From NCBI RefSeq assembly GCF_002067135.1, contig NZ_CP020105.1:3410001-3474000 (forward strand): DNA of 64,000 nucleotides, given 5' to 3'. The first letter of the stretch is position 1; each line of letters begins with the position of its first letter. Below are positions 1 through 9,491 of this stretch, piece after piece. The position numbers and the translations under genes are program-made. The notes below the pieces were generated by a model. The model did not search any database. It was not told the DNA's origin and saw nothing but the letters and a program-made list of their open reading frames with translations. The DNA comes from Spirosoma rigui. GTDB lineage: Bacteria; Bacteroidota; Bacteroidia; Cytophagales; Spirosomataceae.

Positions 1-247
1 CTTTCGCCAACGCCTGTTTGTCGTCGGAGGTGATCCGCTTGTCGACATCGAAGGTTACGGTATCGTCCGTCGATCCTTCGACGTTGATCAGGCCGTTGAT
101 GTTGTAGATGACCAGCACGCTGGCCCCGGCTCTGGCTACCGGGAATACTTTGCGGATATGTTCGGTGGCGGCTTCCTGTGATTGTGCCTCCGATTGGGCA
201 CACGAGATCATCAGTCCCGCCAGCAGGGGGATGAGGTACATTGTCAT
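1..247 (-). CDS. Exported protein, C-terminus cut by window edge
   Basis: The first 82 codons of a minus-strand gene run off the left edge. The N-terminus has a hydrophobic stretch (LIPLLAGLMISC) ending in Cys about residue 16, so it is either a lipoprotein with an imperfect lipobox (Met at -3) or a Sec-exported protein. The following segment (NGLINVEGSTDDTVTFDV) has the look of the first strands of a DUF4097/adhesin-like beta-helix, where an N-terminal phrase about the imprint of a vector on beta strands is usual, but the fragment is too short for a firm family call. It lies 86 bp downstream of the anti-sigma gene on the same strand, so it is probably the third gene of the sigma operon. ATG at 247 or 241 are both possible. 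Confidence 0.7.
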   Translation of the reverse strand, partial: MTMYLIPLLAGLMISCAQSEAQSQEAATEHIRKVFPVARAGASVLVIYNINGLINVEGSTDDTVTFDVDKRITSDDKQALAK

Positions 248-333
248 ATGGGTAAAGGGGTTATTGAGTTGGGTGAATGCGTGAACCGGAGAATGAGTAA
301 ATGAATGGGGTCGGGGGCTCATTCACGATCTCA

Positions 334-1155
334 TTACGTAAGCTCCCGGATTGATTGTTCGATTTTGCTTTTGACGAGGGTGTTGACGCCTTGTTGCCGG
401 AGAATTTGCCGGAGTGGCTTCAGGGATCGTTTTTCCTGGAGCTTCACCATCACGTCGGCGAGGGCTACCTGCACCAGGGGGGATTCCTGTTTCGTCAGCG
501 ACTGCACCAGTCCTTCCCGAACGCGGGAGTCGTTCGCCAGCTCGGCGAGGGCTTCCAGCGTTACCAGGCGCACATTAACGTTCGGGTCGTTGTTGAGCGT
601 TGTCAGCAGGGCGTCGATCACCCGTCTGTTGGCGTCGCTCATCTCTTTGGTATAGCTTACTGCCCGGAGCCGTTCCGTGGCGGACGGATTTTCGAGCAGC
701 GATAGCATCATCACCTCGCGCATTTCCTGTACCCGCGTCGACAGGGTGTCGATGCGCTGCTGGTAGGCCACCTCGGTCGACTGCCGGCCCGGCAACCAGT
801 TGCCTGCTAGCAGTCCCAGACTCACGAGCAGCAAACTAAACGCTACCCGACCCGCCAGTTGCGGTGTCCACAACCGGTTGAACTGCGCCAGCCAGCTCGC
901 CCAGCGGCTCTCGGGAGCCGTACGTTCTGCTTCGTCAAAATGATGGAGCATGGTGTAGAAGCGGGTACGCATCTCGGGATCGGGTTCCGGGGGTGTTATC
1001 GAACCCATCCGCTGCCAGACCTGCCGCGTGGCAGCCAGTTCCTGTCGGCAGGCCGGGCATTGGGCCAGGTGCGCGTCGACAGCGTCCCGGTCCGTGGTCG
1101 ACAGGTCATTAGTCAGCCAGTCGGGGAGTTTATCGGTAGCGTCGTCGCAGTTCAT
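334..1155 (-). CDS. Anti-sigma factor: zinc finger, one TM, C-terminal HEAT repeats
   Basis: A 273-residue protein starting at the ATG at 1155; an upstream in-frame TTG at 1176 would overlap the sigma gene by 17 bp and is less likely. Residues 1-50 carry a zf-HC2 anti-sigma fold: Cys3, then His29-x3-Cys33-x2-Cys36. A hydrophobic segment at about 103-122 is the single membrane span. Residues about 165-273 are alpha-helical with HEAT-like pairs (NVRLVTLEALAEL; PLVQVALADVMVKL), which would lie outside the membrane. By family knowledge the cytoplasmic zinc finger holds the ECF sigma factor inactive. It begins 4 bp after the sigma gene stop, which fits co-transcription. The HEAT domain as a sensor or docking surface is an inference. 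Confidence 0.88.
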   Translation of the reverse strand: MNCDDATDKLPDWLTNDLSTTDRDAVDAHLAQCPACRQELAATRQVWQRMGSITPPEPDPEMRTRFYTMLHHFDEAERTAPESRWASWLAQFNRLWTPQLAGRVAFSLLLVSLGLLAGNWLPGRQSTEVAYQQRIDTLSTRVQEMREVMMLSLLENPSATERLRAVSYTKEMSDANRRVIDALLTTLNNDPNVNVRLVTLEALAELANDSRVREGLVQSLTKQESPLVQVALADVMVKLQEKRSLKPLRQILRQQGVNTLVKSKIEQSIRELT

Positions 1156-1159
1156 GGGT

Positions 1160-1765
1160 TTATCGTTCGTTTTCAATCGTCAGGTAGATCGTCTTCAGGG
1201 CGTTCATGGCCCGGTGAACCCGTACTTTCACGGCTCCTTCGGTCGTATCCAGAATACGGGCAATCTCATCGTATTTCAGCTCCTGGTACCGGCTCAGCAC
1301 CAGCACTTCGCGCTGGTCGTCGCTTAGTTTGGCCAGTGCCTGCCGGAGCAGTGCCAATTCCTGTTCTTTTTGCAGCGACTCATCCGCTGGCAGGCCACCC
1401 CCAATCCGGTCGGCAAGGTCGGCTACGTCGTAGTGATGGGCCGTCCGGTTGTTTTGCCGGGCGGTATCGATCAGAACATGGCGGGCCAGGTGATACATCC
1501 AGGTCCGGAAAGCCCCGTCGCCGGTGAACGTATGCCGGTATTTCAGCATCCGGTAGAAAACCGTCTGGACCATGTCTTCACTGGCATCGGGTCGCCCGCT
1601 CATGTGGTAGAGGAAGCCGAAAAGCTCCCGGTGGTACCGCTCGAAGAGTAGTCCCATCCGGTTCAAATCGCCCGCCTTGACCCGCAGCATCAGGGCATTG
1701 TCTGTCAGTGCATTCAACGGTTTAAAAGGTGGTGTTAAGGAATTTGACGTGGAAACCGCCGACAT
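1160..1765 (-). CDS. ECF-type RNA polymerase sigma factor
   Basis: A 201-residue sigma-70 family protein with only regions 2 and 4, as in extracytoplasmic-function factors. Region 2 spans about 25-95 (LFGFLYHMSGRPDASEDMVQ is the core-binding helix and FRTWMYHLARHVLID follows). Region 4 spans about 135-195 with the helix-turn-helix YDEIARILDTTEGAVKVRVHRA. It is the first gene of a minus-strand operon with the anti-sigma gene 4 bp downstream. It is probably kept inactive by that protein and controls its own operon; I could not find a convincing -35/-10 repeat upstream to prove this. Its regulon is unknown. Confidence 0.95.
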   Translation of the reverse strand: MSAVSTSNSLTPPFKPLNALTDNALMLRVKAGDLNRMGLLFERYHRELFGFLYHMSGRPDASEDMVQTVFYRMLKYRHTFTGDGAFRTWMYHLARHVLIDTARQNNRTAHHYDVADLADRIGGGLPADESLQKEQELALLRQALAKLSDDQREVLVLSRYQELKYDEIARILDTTEGAVKVRVHRAMNALKTIYLTIENER

Positions 1766-1828
1766 CCCGGGAGGTTACAGAAAAAATTAATTTTTTTTTG
1801 CGTGTGTTTCTGCCCCTGGTAAAAGGAG

Positions 1829-1871
1829 CATCCCGCCAGTCACCCGTTGAGACGCGTTGACTGGCGGGATG
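1829..1871 (-). terminator. Perfect 14-bp stem-loop, terminator for the 2.0-4.7 kb genes
   Basis: Arms 1829-1842 and 1858-1871 are perfect inverted copies (CATCCCGCCAGTCA) around a 15-nt loop. On the minus strand the stem is followed by CTCCTTTT. It lies 93 bp after the stop of the 112-residue gene and before the sigma gene, where a terminator is expected. Confidence 0.6.
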
Positions 1872-1963
1872 AACGAAAGGGGCTTTCCAAACGACCGGGT
1901 GCACCATTTTGTGTGCTCCGGCAACGGGTCAACGAGCGCAGTGGCACCCGCCCGAACGGAGGC

Positions 1964-2302
1964 TTAGTGCATGGATCGTAGCTGCCGCTGCTTGGCCAGG
2001 TCTTCTTTTTTGACGAACGTAACGGGCACAAATTCGTCGGTAGGGGAGCCGATGTAGTACAGGGCCCAGTCCTTGTCATAGCTGCTCAGATGCTGCCGGA
2101 TGCAATCAACCCGATCGAACGCGACCCGATCGAGCGTACCGTGCTCGAAACTGGGCGGGTCCTGGGCCAGCCCCACGCAGTCGCCCCAGTAGAAGAGTTC
2201 CACGCGGTAGTGCAGCGCCTGTTTCTGACCGTTGATGGTCACATCGATTTCAATGTCCTGCTTGCCGGGCAGGTTGGGAATAGGAATAGCGATGTAAGAC
2301 AT
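1964..2302 (-). CDS. Conserved-looking protein of unknown function, 112 aa
   Basis: A small, soluble, acidic protein with no signal peptide or membrane span. It is mostly beta-strand-like at the N-terminus (KQDIEIDVTINGQKQALHYRVELFYWGD) and ends in a basic helical tail (KKEDLAKQRQLRSMH). I do not recognise the family. It starts 12 bp after the stop of the MacB-like permease gene on the same strand and is followed by a hairpin, so the two genes are probably one transcript. This suggests, without proving, a role linked to that permease. Confidence 0.7.
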   Translation of the reverse strand: MSYIAIPIPNLPGKQDIEIDVTINGQKQALHYRVELFYWGDCVGLAQDPPSFEHGTLDRVAFDRVDCIRQHLSSYDKDWALYYIGSPTDEFVPVTFVKKEDLAKQRQLRSMH

Positions 2303-2314
2303 ACGGGTATCGGT

Positions 2315-4735
2315 TTATTCACTGTGTAAGGAGTTGATGGGGTTCATCAGGGCAGCCTTGATACTCTGAACGCTCACTGTGAGGAAGGCGATGGTCAGCG
2401 CCAGTAACGCGGTCAGGGCGAAGACCCACCAGGGTATGTCGATGTGGTACGCAAAATTAGTCAGCCACTCGTTCATGGCCCACCAGGCCAGGGGAGAGGC
2501 TACCAGCAACGCCATGACAACCAGTTTCAGGAAACCCGCCGACAGCAGCGCGACGATGCTGCCCACGCTGGCCCCGAGCACCTTCCGAACGCCAATTTCC
2601 TTGGTTCGCTGCTGGATGGTTAACAGCGCAATGGCAAACAGGCCCATGCAGGAAAGCGTGATCGCCAGACCGGCGGCAATACTCAGCATTGTAGCCATCC
2701 GTTTTTCCTGCCGGTACCAGCGTTCGGTATTCTGGTTGAGGAAACTGCCCGCAAACTCAGTTCGGGGGGCAATCTGACGCCATTCCGTTTTCAGAGATTC
2801 CATCACCGACAGCATCCGATCGGGTACGGTCCTGACCAGAATGTAGCTGATGCCGGCCTCCGGCCGAATGTGCATGGCAACGGGTTCTATTTTCTCACGC
2901 AGGTTATAGAGGTGAAAATCGGGCACGAGTCCAATGATCTGGTACTTGACGCCCGCTGAGTCCATCTGAAAAAATGTGCCGACCGGGTTCTCGTTGCCCA
3001 GCTTTTTGGCGAAGCCAGCGCTCACGATCAGGGCCGAAGTCGTATCGGTCGGGTACTGCCGGTTGAATTCACGCCCGGCCTGGAGTTTAATGCCCAGCGT
3101 TTTGATGTAGTCATAATCCACCCGCAGCCAGTTGCTGCTGATCTCGCGTCCCTTGTGCATGAAAGTCACTACCGATTTGGTTGTGCCGCCGTCCAGACCC
3201 CGGCCCAGGTTCACGTCCGTACCCGAAACGGCTACCACTCCGGGATTGCCGGCCAGGCGGTTGCGAAGTTGCTGAAGCGCCACCCGTCCGTCGACCTCGC
3301 CCCCCACGGGAATACTGATGACCTGCTCCTGATCGAAACCCAGGGGCTGGTTGCGGAGGTAGTTCGTTTGCAGCAGGACAACGAGCGTACCCACCATGAG
3401 CAGGCAGGTAATCGTGAACTGGGCAATAATCAGGCTGTTGCGAAGACGACTTGGTCGGGAGCCGGTAATGCGACCCTTCAGTACCTGCACCGTCTGAAAC
3501 CGGCTCATGACCAGGGCCGGGTACCCGCCCGCCACCAGGGTCATCAACAGAAAGCTGCCCAGCGCCACGACCAGCGTACTGGGCTGGAAGAGAGTGGCCA
3601 GCGTCAGTTTGGCACCAAAAAGGGCGTTGAACGTAGTGCGGAGTGAAAGCATCAGGACCGTCCCGATCACCAGCCCCACCGCGCAGGTCAGGATTGTTTC
3701 GCCCCACAGCTGAACGAACAATTGGTATTTCTGGGCCCCCAGCGATTTACGGACGCCCACTTCCCGCGCCCGGACAAACGATCGTCCCAGGGTCAGGTTG
3801 ACGAAATTAATGGCCGCAATGAGGAGAATAAAAAGCCCGATGGCCGTCAGCGCATACTGGCTCGTTCGGCTGGCGTTGCTGCCAGTCAGGTTACCGTTTC
3901 CGTGAACATCCAGCAGCGGCTGCAGCCGGATACCGAACAGGTCGCCCCGCTCGTCGGGTTTGGCTCCCTGCTGCTTCAGGTCGCGGATGTTGGCCGTGTA
4001 GTACTTGCGGGTAAACGGCTGCAGCCGCTTTTCAACAGTGGCCGGGTCGGCCTGGGTTGGTTTGAGCTTGATATAAACGGCGTGGTTGAGGTTGTCCCAG
4101 CGACTTTTGCTTTCCTGATAGCCCGGCTGGTTTTCAATCCGGACCAGCGCGTCGAACTGCATGGATGAGTTGTCGGGGACGTCGGCCAGCACGCCCGTCA
4201 CGATGTAGGTTTTCCAGCTGCCCCCGCTATTGACCGCGAGCGTTTTGCCCACGGGACTAACGGAGCCAAATACGTCATGGGCCATGTTTTGGGTGATGAC
4301 GATACTACTCAGACTGGCCAGGGCCTGCCGGGCGTTGCCCTGCAGAAGGGGGAAGGAGAACATAGTCAGGAAATCGGGGTCGACCCCGTCGATTTCCTTG
4401 TCGAGTTGTTTGCTGCCAAACCGAACCAGTCCGCCCCCTTCCTGGTAGCGGGTAGCCCCGTCGAGTTCCGGGAATTCCTGCCGGAGTGCGGGTACGAAGG
4501 GGAGCGGCATATTGGCGCTCTTCCTGACACCGTCGGGGTGGTTGGTAACGGAATACGTTCGGAAAATACGGTCGTAATCCCGGTGGAACCGGTCGAAGGA
4601 GTGTTCGAGGGCCACGGTCATAAACAGCATGGTACTGCTGTAAAAGGCCACGGCCAGCCCGATTACGTTAATAAAGGTAGATGACTTGTCTTTCCAGAGC
4701 GTTCGGAACGCAATTTTCAGGTAGTTCTGTAGCAT
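2315..4735 (-). CDS. MacB/FtsX-type ABC transporter permease, 806 aa
   Basis: A large permease of the type common in Bacteroidota: N-terminal helix (NVIGLAVAFYSSTMLFMTVAL), a periplasmic MacB_PCD domain, an FtsX block near residues 275-425 (GVRKSLGAQKYQLFVQLWGE), a second periplasmic domain, and a second FtsX block near the C-terminus (KEIGVRKVLGASVGSIVALL). About eight membrane spans are visible. The two copies of the GVRK-LGA motif mark the coupling helices that contact an ATPase. No ATP-binding subunit gene is nearby, so it must use one encoded elsewhere, as is usual for this group. The start MLQNYLKIAFRTLWKDK is canonical for the family and is preferred to the upstream GTG at 4771. Substrate unknown: export of peptides, lipoproteins or drugs is possible. 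Confidence 0.92.
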   Translation of the reverse strand: MLQNYLKIAFRTLWKDKSSTFINVIGLAVAFYSSTMLFMTVALEHSFDRFHRDYDRIFRTYSVTNHPDGVRKSANMPLPFVPALRQEFPELDGATRYQEGGGLVRFGSKQLDKEIDGVDPDFLTMFSFPLLQGNARQALASLSSIVITQNMAHDVFGSVSPVGKTLAVNSGGSWKTYIVTGVLADVPDNSSMQFDALVRIENQPGYQESKSRWDNLNHAVYIKLKPTQADPATVEKRLQPFTRKYYTANIRDLKQQGAKPDERGDLFGIRLQPLLDVHGNGNLTGSNASRTSQYALTAIGLFILLIAAINFVNLTLGRSFVRAREVGVRKSLGAQKYQLFVQLWGETILTCAVGLVIGTVLMLSLRTTFNALFGAKLTLATLFQPSTLVVALGSFLLMTLVAGGYPALVMSRFQTVQVLKGRITGSRPSRLRNSLIIAQFTITCLLMVGTLVVLLQTNYLRNQPLGFDQEQVISIPVGGEVDGRVALQQLRNRLAGNPGVVAVSGTDVNLGRGLDGGTTKSVVTFMHKGREISSNWLRVDYDYIKTLGIKLQAGREFNRQYPTDTTSALIVSAGFAKKLGNENPVGTFFQMDSAGVKYQIIGLVPDFHLYNLREKIEPVAMHIRPEAGISYILVRTVPDRMLSVMESLKTEWRQIAPRTEFAGSFLNQNTERWYRQEKRMATMLSIAAGLAITLSCMGLFAIALLTIQQRTKEIGVRKVLGASVGSIVALLSAGFLKLVVMALLVASPLAWWAMNEWLTNFAYHIDIPWWVFALTALLALTIAFLTVSVQSIKAALMNPINSLHSE

Positions 4736-4911
4736 AACTAAGGGGAGACCATACGAACGGGTTGAGCCCACTGGGATTTCCCCAAACCTCGTGCCATAGT
4801 TTTAATTTGCTGTTTGTCAATGTATTAAATGAAGGGGCTGTGCGATTTCGTCCGCAAACGGACGGTTTTCGTTCGCCAACGGACAGGACGCGGCTGTGCT
4901 AACCCCGCGGC

Positions 4912-7900
4912 CTAGCTCGTTCGTCGGGTGCTCGGCTGTGGACGGTCCGGGCTATTTTTAGCCTGGTTGTGCATGAACTCGGACGGGGTCTGGTGGTAGA
5001 ACTCCTTGAACACAAAAGCGAAGTGCGATGGGGTATTGAATCCCACCCGATCGGCCGTTTCGGATACGTTATTTCCCGCCCGCAGCAGGTCGGCGGCTTT
5101 GCGAAGGCGGTACTGCCGAATCAAGTCGGCGGGGGATAGCTGAATAAGGCTCTGCACTTTTCGGTACAGGGTCTTGCGGTTCATCGCCAACTGGTCGGCC
5201 AGCCAGTCGACACTGATCGTTGGGTCGTCCAGGTGCTTATCCAGCGCTTCATAGATCCGGCGCAGGAACGGATTCTGGCTGTCGATCCAGTTCACCACGA
5301 CAGGGTCTATGGGTAGGTCCGCAGCGGTCAGTAAAGCAAACTGCTGCCGGTAGTAATCGCTCAGCCGCTGCTGGCGGGTCACCATATTGTGCAGGCGTAG
5401 CTTCAGCTCGTCGATGCTGAAGGGTTTGGCCAGGTAGTCGTCAGCCCCCTGCTGCAGTCCGCCAATCCGGCTTTGCTGCGCGGCTTTGGCCGTCAACATC
5501 ACCACGGCGATATGGTTGGTATCGGTATGATCCTTGATCAGCCGGGTCAGTTCATACCCATCCCGTCGCGGCATCATCACATCGGTCAGCACAATATCGG
5601 GCAGTTCGGCCAGGGTCAACTCCCAGCCTTCCTGCCCATCTGCGGCCTGAAATACGCGGTAGGCCGGTGTCAGTTCCCCCACCAGAAACGCCCGCAGCTC
5701 GTCGTTATCCTCCACCACTAGAATCCGGGGCGTTCGTTCCTCGTCGGTAACGGGTGCTAGCGTAACGGCAAGGGGAGCGGGTGCCAGCAGATATTCGCGC
5801 CCGGTTGGGATCGACCAGCCGATGCCGGGCAGGTCTGCGTGTGCCGAAACCGGCTGAAGGGGCAGCGTCAGCCGGAACGTAGTACCCATTGCCGGGGTGC
5901 TTTCCACCGCGATAGCCCCCCCCAGCAGGTCGATAAGTTCCTTGGCCAGGGCCAGGCCAATGCCCGTACCCTCATAAGCGCGGGTGCTGGACGTATCGGC
6001 CTGGTAGAACCGATCAAAAATGTGCGGCAACTGGTCGGGAGCAATGCCAATACCCGAGTCGGCCAACAGGATCTGTACTCCCGTTGGTTCGCTGGCCGAC
6101 GGGCTTGGGCTGACGCTGAAGCTTACCTGCCCACCCGAGGGGGTGAACTTCAGGGCATTGGACAGCAGGTTGGTGAGGATCTTTTCCCATTTGTCGGCGT
6201 CGAATACGTAAGAATGGGTCGGAAATGGCACGGCGGTATAGATGAACGTCACCCCCTTCTGCTCGGCGGCCCGCTGGAACACGTCAACAAGGTGATCGAC
6301 AAAGTCAATGACATCGCCCTGCCGCAGGGCAATCGCCATGTAGTTGGCTTCCAGCTTGGACAAATCCAATAACTGGTTGATGAGTCGCAAGAGCTGCTCG
6401 CTGTTCCGGTAAACCAGTGTCAGCATGGACCGGTCGAACCGGCCTTCCTGCAGCAGCTTCTCCACCGGCGACATAATCAGCGAGAGGGGCGTGCGGAATT
6501 CGTGGGTGATATTGGCGAAAAAGCGCGTCTTCAGTTCATCGACCGTTTTGAGCTGTTCGGCCTCCCGACGATTGAAAGCGGATTCCTGTTGCTGCCGGAG
6601 CCGGCTGGTATAGAACCGGATATATGCCCAGACAGCGCCCGCGGCCAGCAGTGCATACAAGACATAGGCCCACCAGGTTGCCCACCAGGGCGACCGGACA
6701 ATAACCCGTATTGACGCTTGGTTTGGTGTCCAGAACCCGTTGCTGTTGGCCGCTTTCACCCTGAACGTGTAGGTGCCCGGTTGCAAACTGGTGAAAGTAG
6801 CCACCTGCCGGTTTTCGTTCGGCACCCAGGTCGGGTCGACCCCCACGAGTTGGTAGGCAAACTGATTTTGGTCGGGCTGCTCGTAGGCCAGCGCTGCAAA
6901 ACCGAAGGAAAGCCGGTTCTCGTCGTGGTCGAGTTGGATAACACTGTCGGTGAGCGCCCGTGGTTTGTCGAGAACGGTAAGCCGGGTAATGTAGACCGGA
7001 AAGGGATGCGTATCGTCGTTGATGCGGCTGGGGTCAAACTGAACGATTCCGTTTTCGGTGCCGAATACAAGCAGGCCGGGTTGCCGGAAAACCGCATTGG
7101 GCTTGAAATCGTTGCTGGGCAGACCGTCCGCGACGTCGTAGCTGTGAATGGCTCTCGTACGGGGGTCGACCCGGCACAGGCCCGCGTTGGTACTGAGCCA
7201 GAGACAACCGGCAGCATCGCTGGTGATGCCGATGACGCTGCTGCCCGGAATGCCCTCCTGGTGGGTTATGGCCGAAAACAGGCCGGTACGCCAGTCGAAT
7301 CGGTTCAGCCCGCCCATGTGCGTTCCTATCCAGATGATGCCGTCTCTGTCTTCGTGAATGGATAGTACGTCGTTGGTGTTCAGACCGCCTTTGGCTCCGG
7401 CCATGTACCGATTTAGCTGACCCGTTTTCACGTTGAGCCGGCACAGGCCAAGCTGATGAATCAATACCCACACCTCCCCGAACTGGCTTACCAGGAGCCC
7501 ATATACGTATTTGTCGGGAAGGAAACCGCCGGTACGTCCCGGCTGGTACTTGTAATACGTATAGGTATGCGTACGCGTATTGAACGAAGCAATGCCGCCT
7601 TCCCCGCCAATCCAGAGATCTCCAATGGGTTTGCCCCGGATGGACTGGACCGCAACGTACTGGGCCGGAATCTCGGCGGGGTATGCCGTATACTGACCAG
7701 TTCGCTGATCAACGTGGTATAACCCATCGTTCGTCCCGATCCACGTGGCAGCGGGACCGTCGGCCAGAAACGTATGGACGTAGTTAGTATGCTGTCCGAT
7801 GGTGCCCAGCGTGCGGGGTGGAATTGTCGTTAGCTGCCCACGGGCCGACAGCCGGTTAACGCTGGTCAGATTACTGAACCAGAGCTGGCCCTGCCCATCT

Positions 7901-9066
7901 TTATAGACGGCATTGGCCCGGTTATCGATCAGCGTACGCATTTGCTCATTGGGCCTTATCTGGTAGGCCTGAAAAGGCTTCGTATTGACCGATTGCCGGT
8001 CGATACCGTTGTCGGTACCTACCCAGATCGCCCCCGACCGGTCGTGGTATACCGCCTGCGCTCCGTTGCTGCCCAAGCCTTTCGCGAGGTTTGCGTCGGT
8101 CTGGTAGGTGACAACCCGGTCTGTCGACGGATCGATGGCCTGCAGGCCGTTCGACGTGCCTACCCATAGGATACCACTCTTATCCTGGTGGAGGGTATTC
8201 CGCCAGACGTAGGGGTTCAGCTGCCCCGTCGGGTTGTAGGGGACCAGCCGCCAGGGTTGCCGATTCAGATCGATCCTGAACAGGCTGTACCCCGCTGTAG
8301 CAGTCCCGAGCCAGAGGGTATTTTGGTTATCTTGATAAAAGGAAATGAACGAGGGCTGAAGGCCCATCAGCCCCGGTACCGGTACCCGTGTAAAGCGACC
8401 GCTGGCCCGGTCGAACAGGAAAAGGCCCTGGTGAGAGGCTACCCAAAACCGGTGTTGGCGGTCTTCAAATACGGTCTTGATCGCTACTTCGGGGATGGGA
8501 GATGGGTATAGCGTGAAGTGATGCCGGGATGGCTCGTAGCGCGCCAGACCTGCGAACGTACCGATCCAGATGATGCCCTGGCGGTCAGTGTAGACGGATA
8601 TCTGGTTGTTCCAGCGGTTGGCATTGGGGGCCACAATGGGGTGGGGAGTGATGCGACCCGTTTTTTTGTTCACCTCGTGGAGGCCACCCCCTTCGGTACT
8701 CGCCCATACCGCATCGTGCCCGCCTTCGCACAGGCTGGTAATGATGCTGTTGCGAAAACTATGGTTTGGCCGATCAGGGTCCTGTTTGAAAATCGTGAAC
8801 GTATGGCCATCATACCTGTTTAACCCTTCGGCCGTGCCAAACCACATGTAGCCCTCCCGGTCCTGCAGAATGGAAAACACCGAATTACTGGATAGACCGT
8901 CTTTGATGGATAGATGCTCGAACTGATTGGCAAGGGGGTATTGAAGCGCCTTTTTTGCCGCTGTATCGGGCGGCAGGGGGACCTGCGCAAGCCCCGTCAG
9001 GGGGAGTAAGGCCAGACAGGCCAGAAACAGACGTATGGTTTTCAGGAGAGGAAGAGGTGTAGACAT
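4912..9066 (-). CDS. Hybrid two-component system regulator (sensor, kinase, receiver, AraC output), 1384 aa
   Basis: A one-protein signalling system. A Sec signal (about 1-28) is followed by a periplasmic sensor of many WIGT-type beta-propeller repeats (about 45-730; e.g. GIIWIGTFAGLARY, GILWVGTSNGLQAI) and a Y_Y_Y domain. One membrane span lies near 795-818. The cytoplasmic part holds a HisKA domain with the phosphoacceptor His in THEFRTPLS (about 853), a HATPase (about 945-1062, DSGIGI and GTGIGLAL), a receiver with Asp in VLTDVMMPRRDG (about 1162) and an AraC DNA-binding domain (about 1279-1365). Such proteins usually sense glycan breakdown products and control polysaccharide loci. No susC/susD pair lies beside it here, so its target is not evident. 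Confidence 0.97.
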   Translation of the reverse strand: MSTPLPLLKTIRLFLACLALLPLTGLAQVPLPPDTAAKKALQYPLANQFEHLSIKDGLSSNSVFSILQDREGYMWFGTAEGLNRYDGHTFTIFKQDPDRPNHSFRNSIITSLCEGGHDAVWASTEGGGLHEVNKKTGRITPHPIVAPNANRWNNQISVYTDRQGIIWIGTFAGLARYEPSRHHFTLYPSPIPEVAIKTVFEDRQHRFWVASHQGLFLFDRASGRFTRVPVPGLMGLQPSFISFYQDNQNTLWLGTATAGYSLFRIDLNRQPWRLVPYNPTGQLNPYVWRNTLHQDKSGILWVGTSNGLQAIDPSTDRVVTYQTDANLAKGLGSNGAQAVYHDRSGAIWVGTDNGIDRQSVNTKPFQAYQIRPNEQMRTLIDNRANAVYKDGQGQLWFSNLTSVNRLSARGQLTTIPPRTLGTIGQHTNYVHTFLADGPAATWIGTNDGLYHVDQRTGQYTAYPAEIPAQYVAVQSIRGKPIGDLWIGGEGGIASFNTRTHTYTYYKYQPGRTGGFLPDKYVYGLLVSQFGEVWVLIHQLGLCRLNVKTGQLNRYMAGAKGGLNTNDVLSIHEDRDGIIWIGTHMGGLNRFDWRTGLFSAITHQEGIPGSSVIGITSDAAGCLWLSTNAGLCRVDPRTRAIHSYDVADGLPSNDFKPNAVFRQPGLLVFGTENGIVQFDPSRINDDTHPFPVYITRLTVLDKPRALTDSVIQLDHDENRLSFGFAALAYEQPDQNQFAYQLVGVDPTWVPNENRQVATFTSLQPGTYTFRVKAANSNGFWTPNQASIRVIVRSPWWATWWAYVLYALLAAGAVWAYIRFYTSRLRQQQESAFNRREAEQLKTVDELKTRFFANITHEFRTPLSLIMSPVEKLLQEGRFDRSMLTLVYRNSEQLLRLINQLLDLSKLEANYMAIALRQGDVIDFVDHLVDVFQRAAEQKGVTFIYTAVPFPTHSYVFDADKWEKILTNLLSNALKFTPSGGQVSFSVSPSPSASEPTGVQILLADSGIGIAPDQLPHIFDRFYQADTSSTRAYEGTGIGLALAKELIDLLGGAIAVESTPAMGTTFRLTLPLQPVSAHADLPGIGWSIPTGREYLLAPAPLAVTLAPVTDEERTPRILVVEDNDELRAFLVGELTPAYRVFQAADGQEGWELTLAELPDIVLTDVMMPRRDGYELTRLIKDHTDTNHIAVVMLTAKAAQQSRIGGLQQGADDYLAKPFSIDELKLRLHNMVTRQQRLSDYYRQQFALLTAADLPIDPVVVNWIDSQNPFLRRIYEALDKHLDDPTISVDWLADQLAMNRKTLYRKVQSLIQLSPADLIRQYRLRKAADLLRAGNNVSETADRVGFNTPSHFAFVFKEFYHQTPSEFMHNQAKNSPDRPQPSTRRTS

Positions 9067-9404
9067 GGATAAAGCTAGGTAGTATCAGCACATTATCATA
9101 TCCAGCTGTCGGTATTTTACGTAATTCGGTGGACTTATTGCAGAGACTACCTTAAAAGTCCTGTTCATACCTGTAAAAAAGGATAGGGTGGATTCTTTTA
9201 TTCAGACTATCAGGAAGATAGATATACTATGGTGTTAAACGGGCCGCCCTCGATTCGTGCTTGATAATGGCAGGTAACGTCTGGTCGGACCAGGCATAGT
9301 ACGCCCTCGAATCACTGGCGCTTCGGGTTGCGGAAATGAGTAGTTCCAGAACGGAAAGTCGGCAGGTTACCCGGCGGGTTACTCACGTTGCCCGCATTAT
9401 GTGG
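9067..9404. other. Intergenic stretch upstream of the hybrid regulator
   Basis: About 340 bp between the regulator start and the terminator of the isomerase gene. I see no coding pattern, no tRNA-like fold and no exact TAnnTTTG box. It should contain the promoter of the hybrid regulator, which I cannot place. Confidence 0.5.
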
Positions 9405-9440
9405 GAAAAAAATAGGGTCCTCCGTCGACGGAAGACCCTA
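9405..9440 (-). terminator. Intrinsic terminator of the exported isomerase gene
   Basis: Positions 9413-9440 form a near-perfect stem (TAGGGTC with GACCCTA, continued by CTCCGTC/GACGGAA with one mismatch). On the minus strand it is followed by seven T residues (9406-9412). It lies about 50 bp after the stop of the gene at 9492. Confidence 0.8.
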
Positions 9441-9491
9441 GGTGTACAATGTACGCAGGCGGTCAGGAACTCGTGCCGGACCGGGTGGCCA

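Noticed and set aside
3111..3707. A 198-codon open frame inside the permease gene
   Set aside because: It is an out-of-frame shadow of the MacB-like permease: Gly/Arg/Gln-rich, without domain or hydrophobic pattern, while the permease frame is clearly coding.
4912..9066. A polysaccharide utilisation locus around the hybrid regulator
   Set aside because: No susC/susD-like pair, TonB-dependent receptor or glycosidase cluster lies next to it. The GH9 gene is 9 kb away with unrelated genes between.
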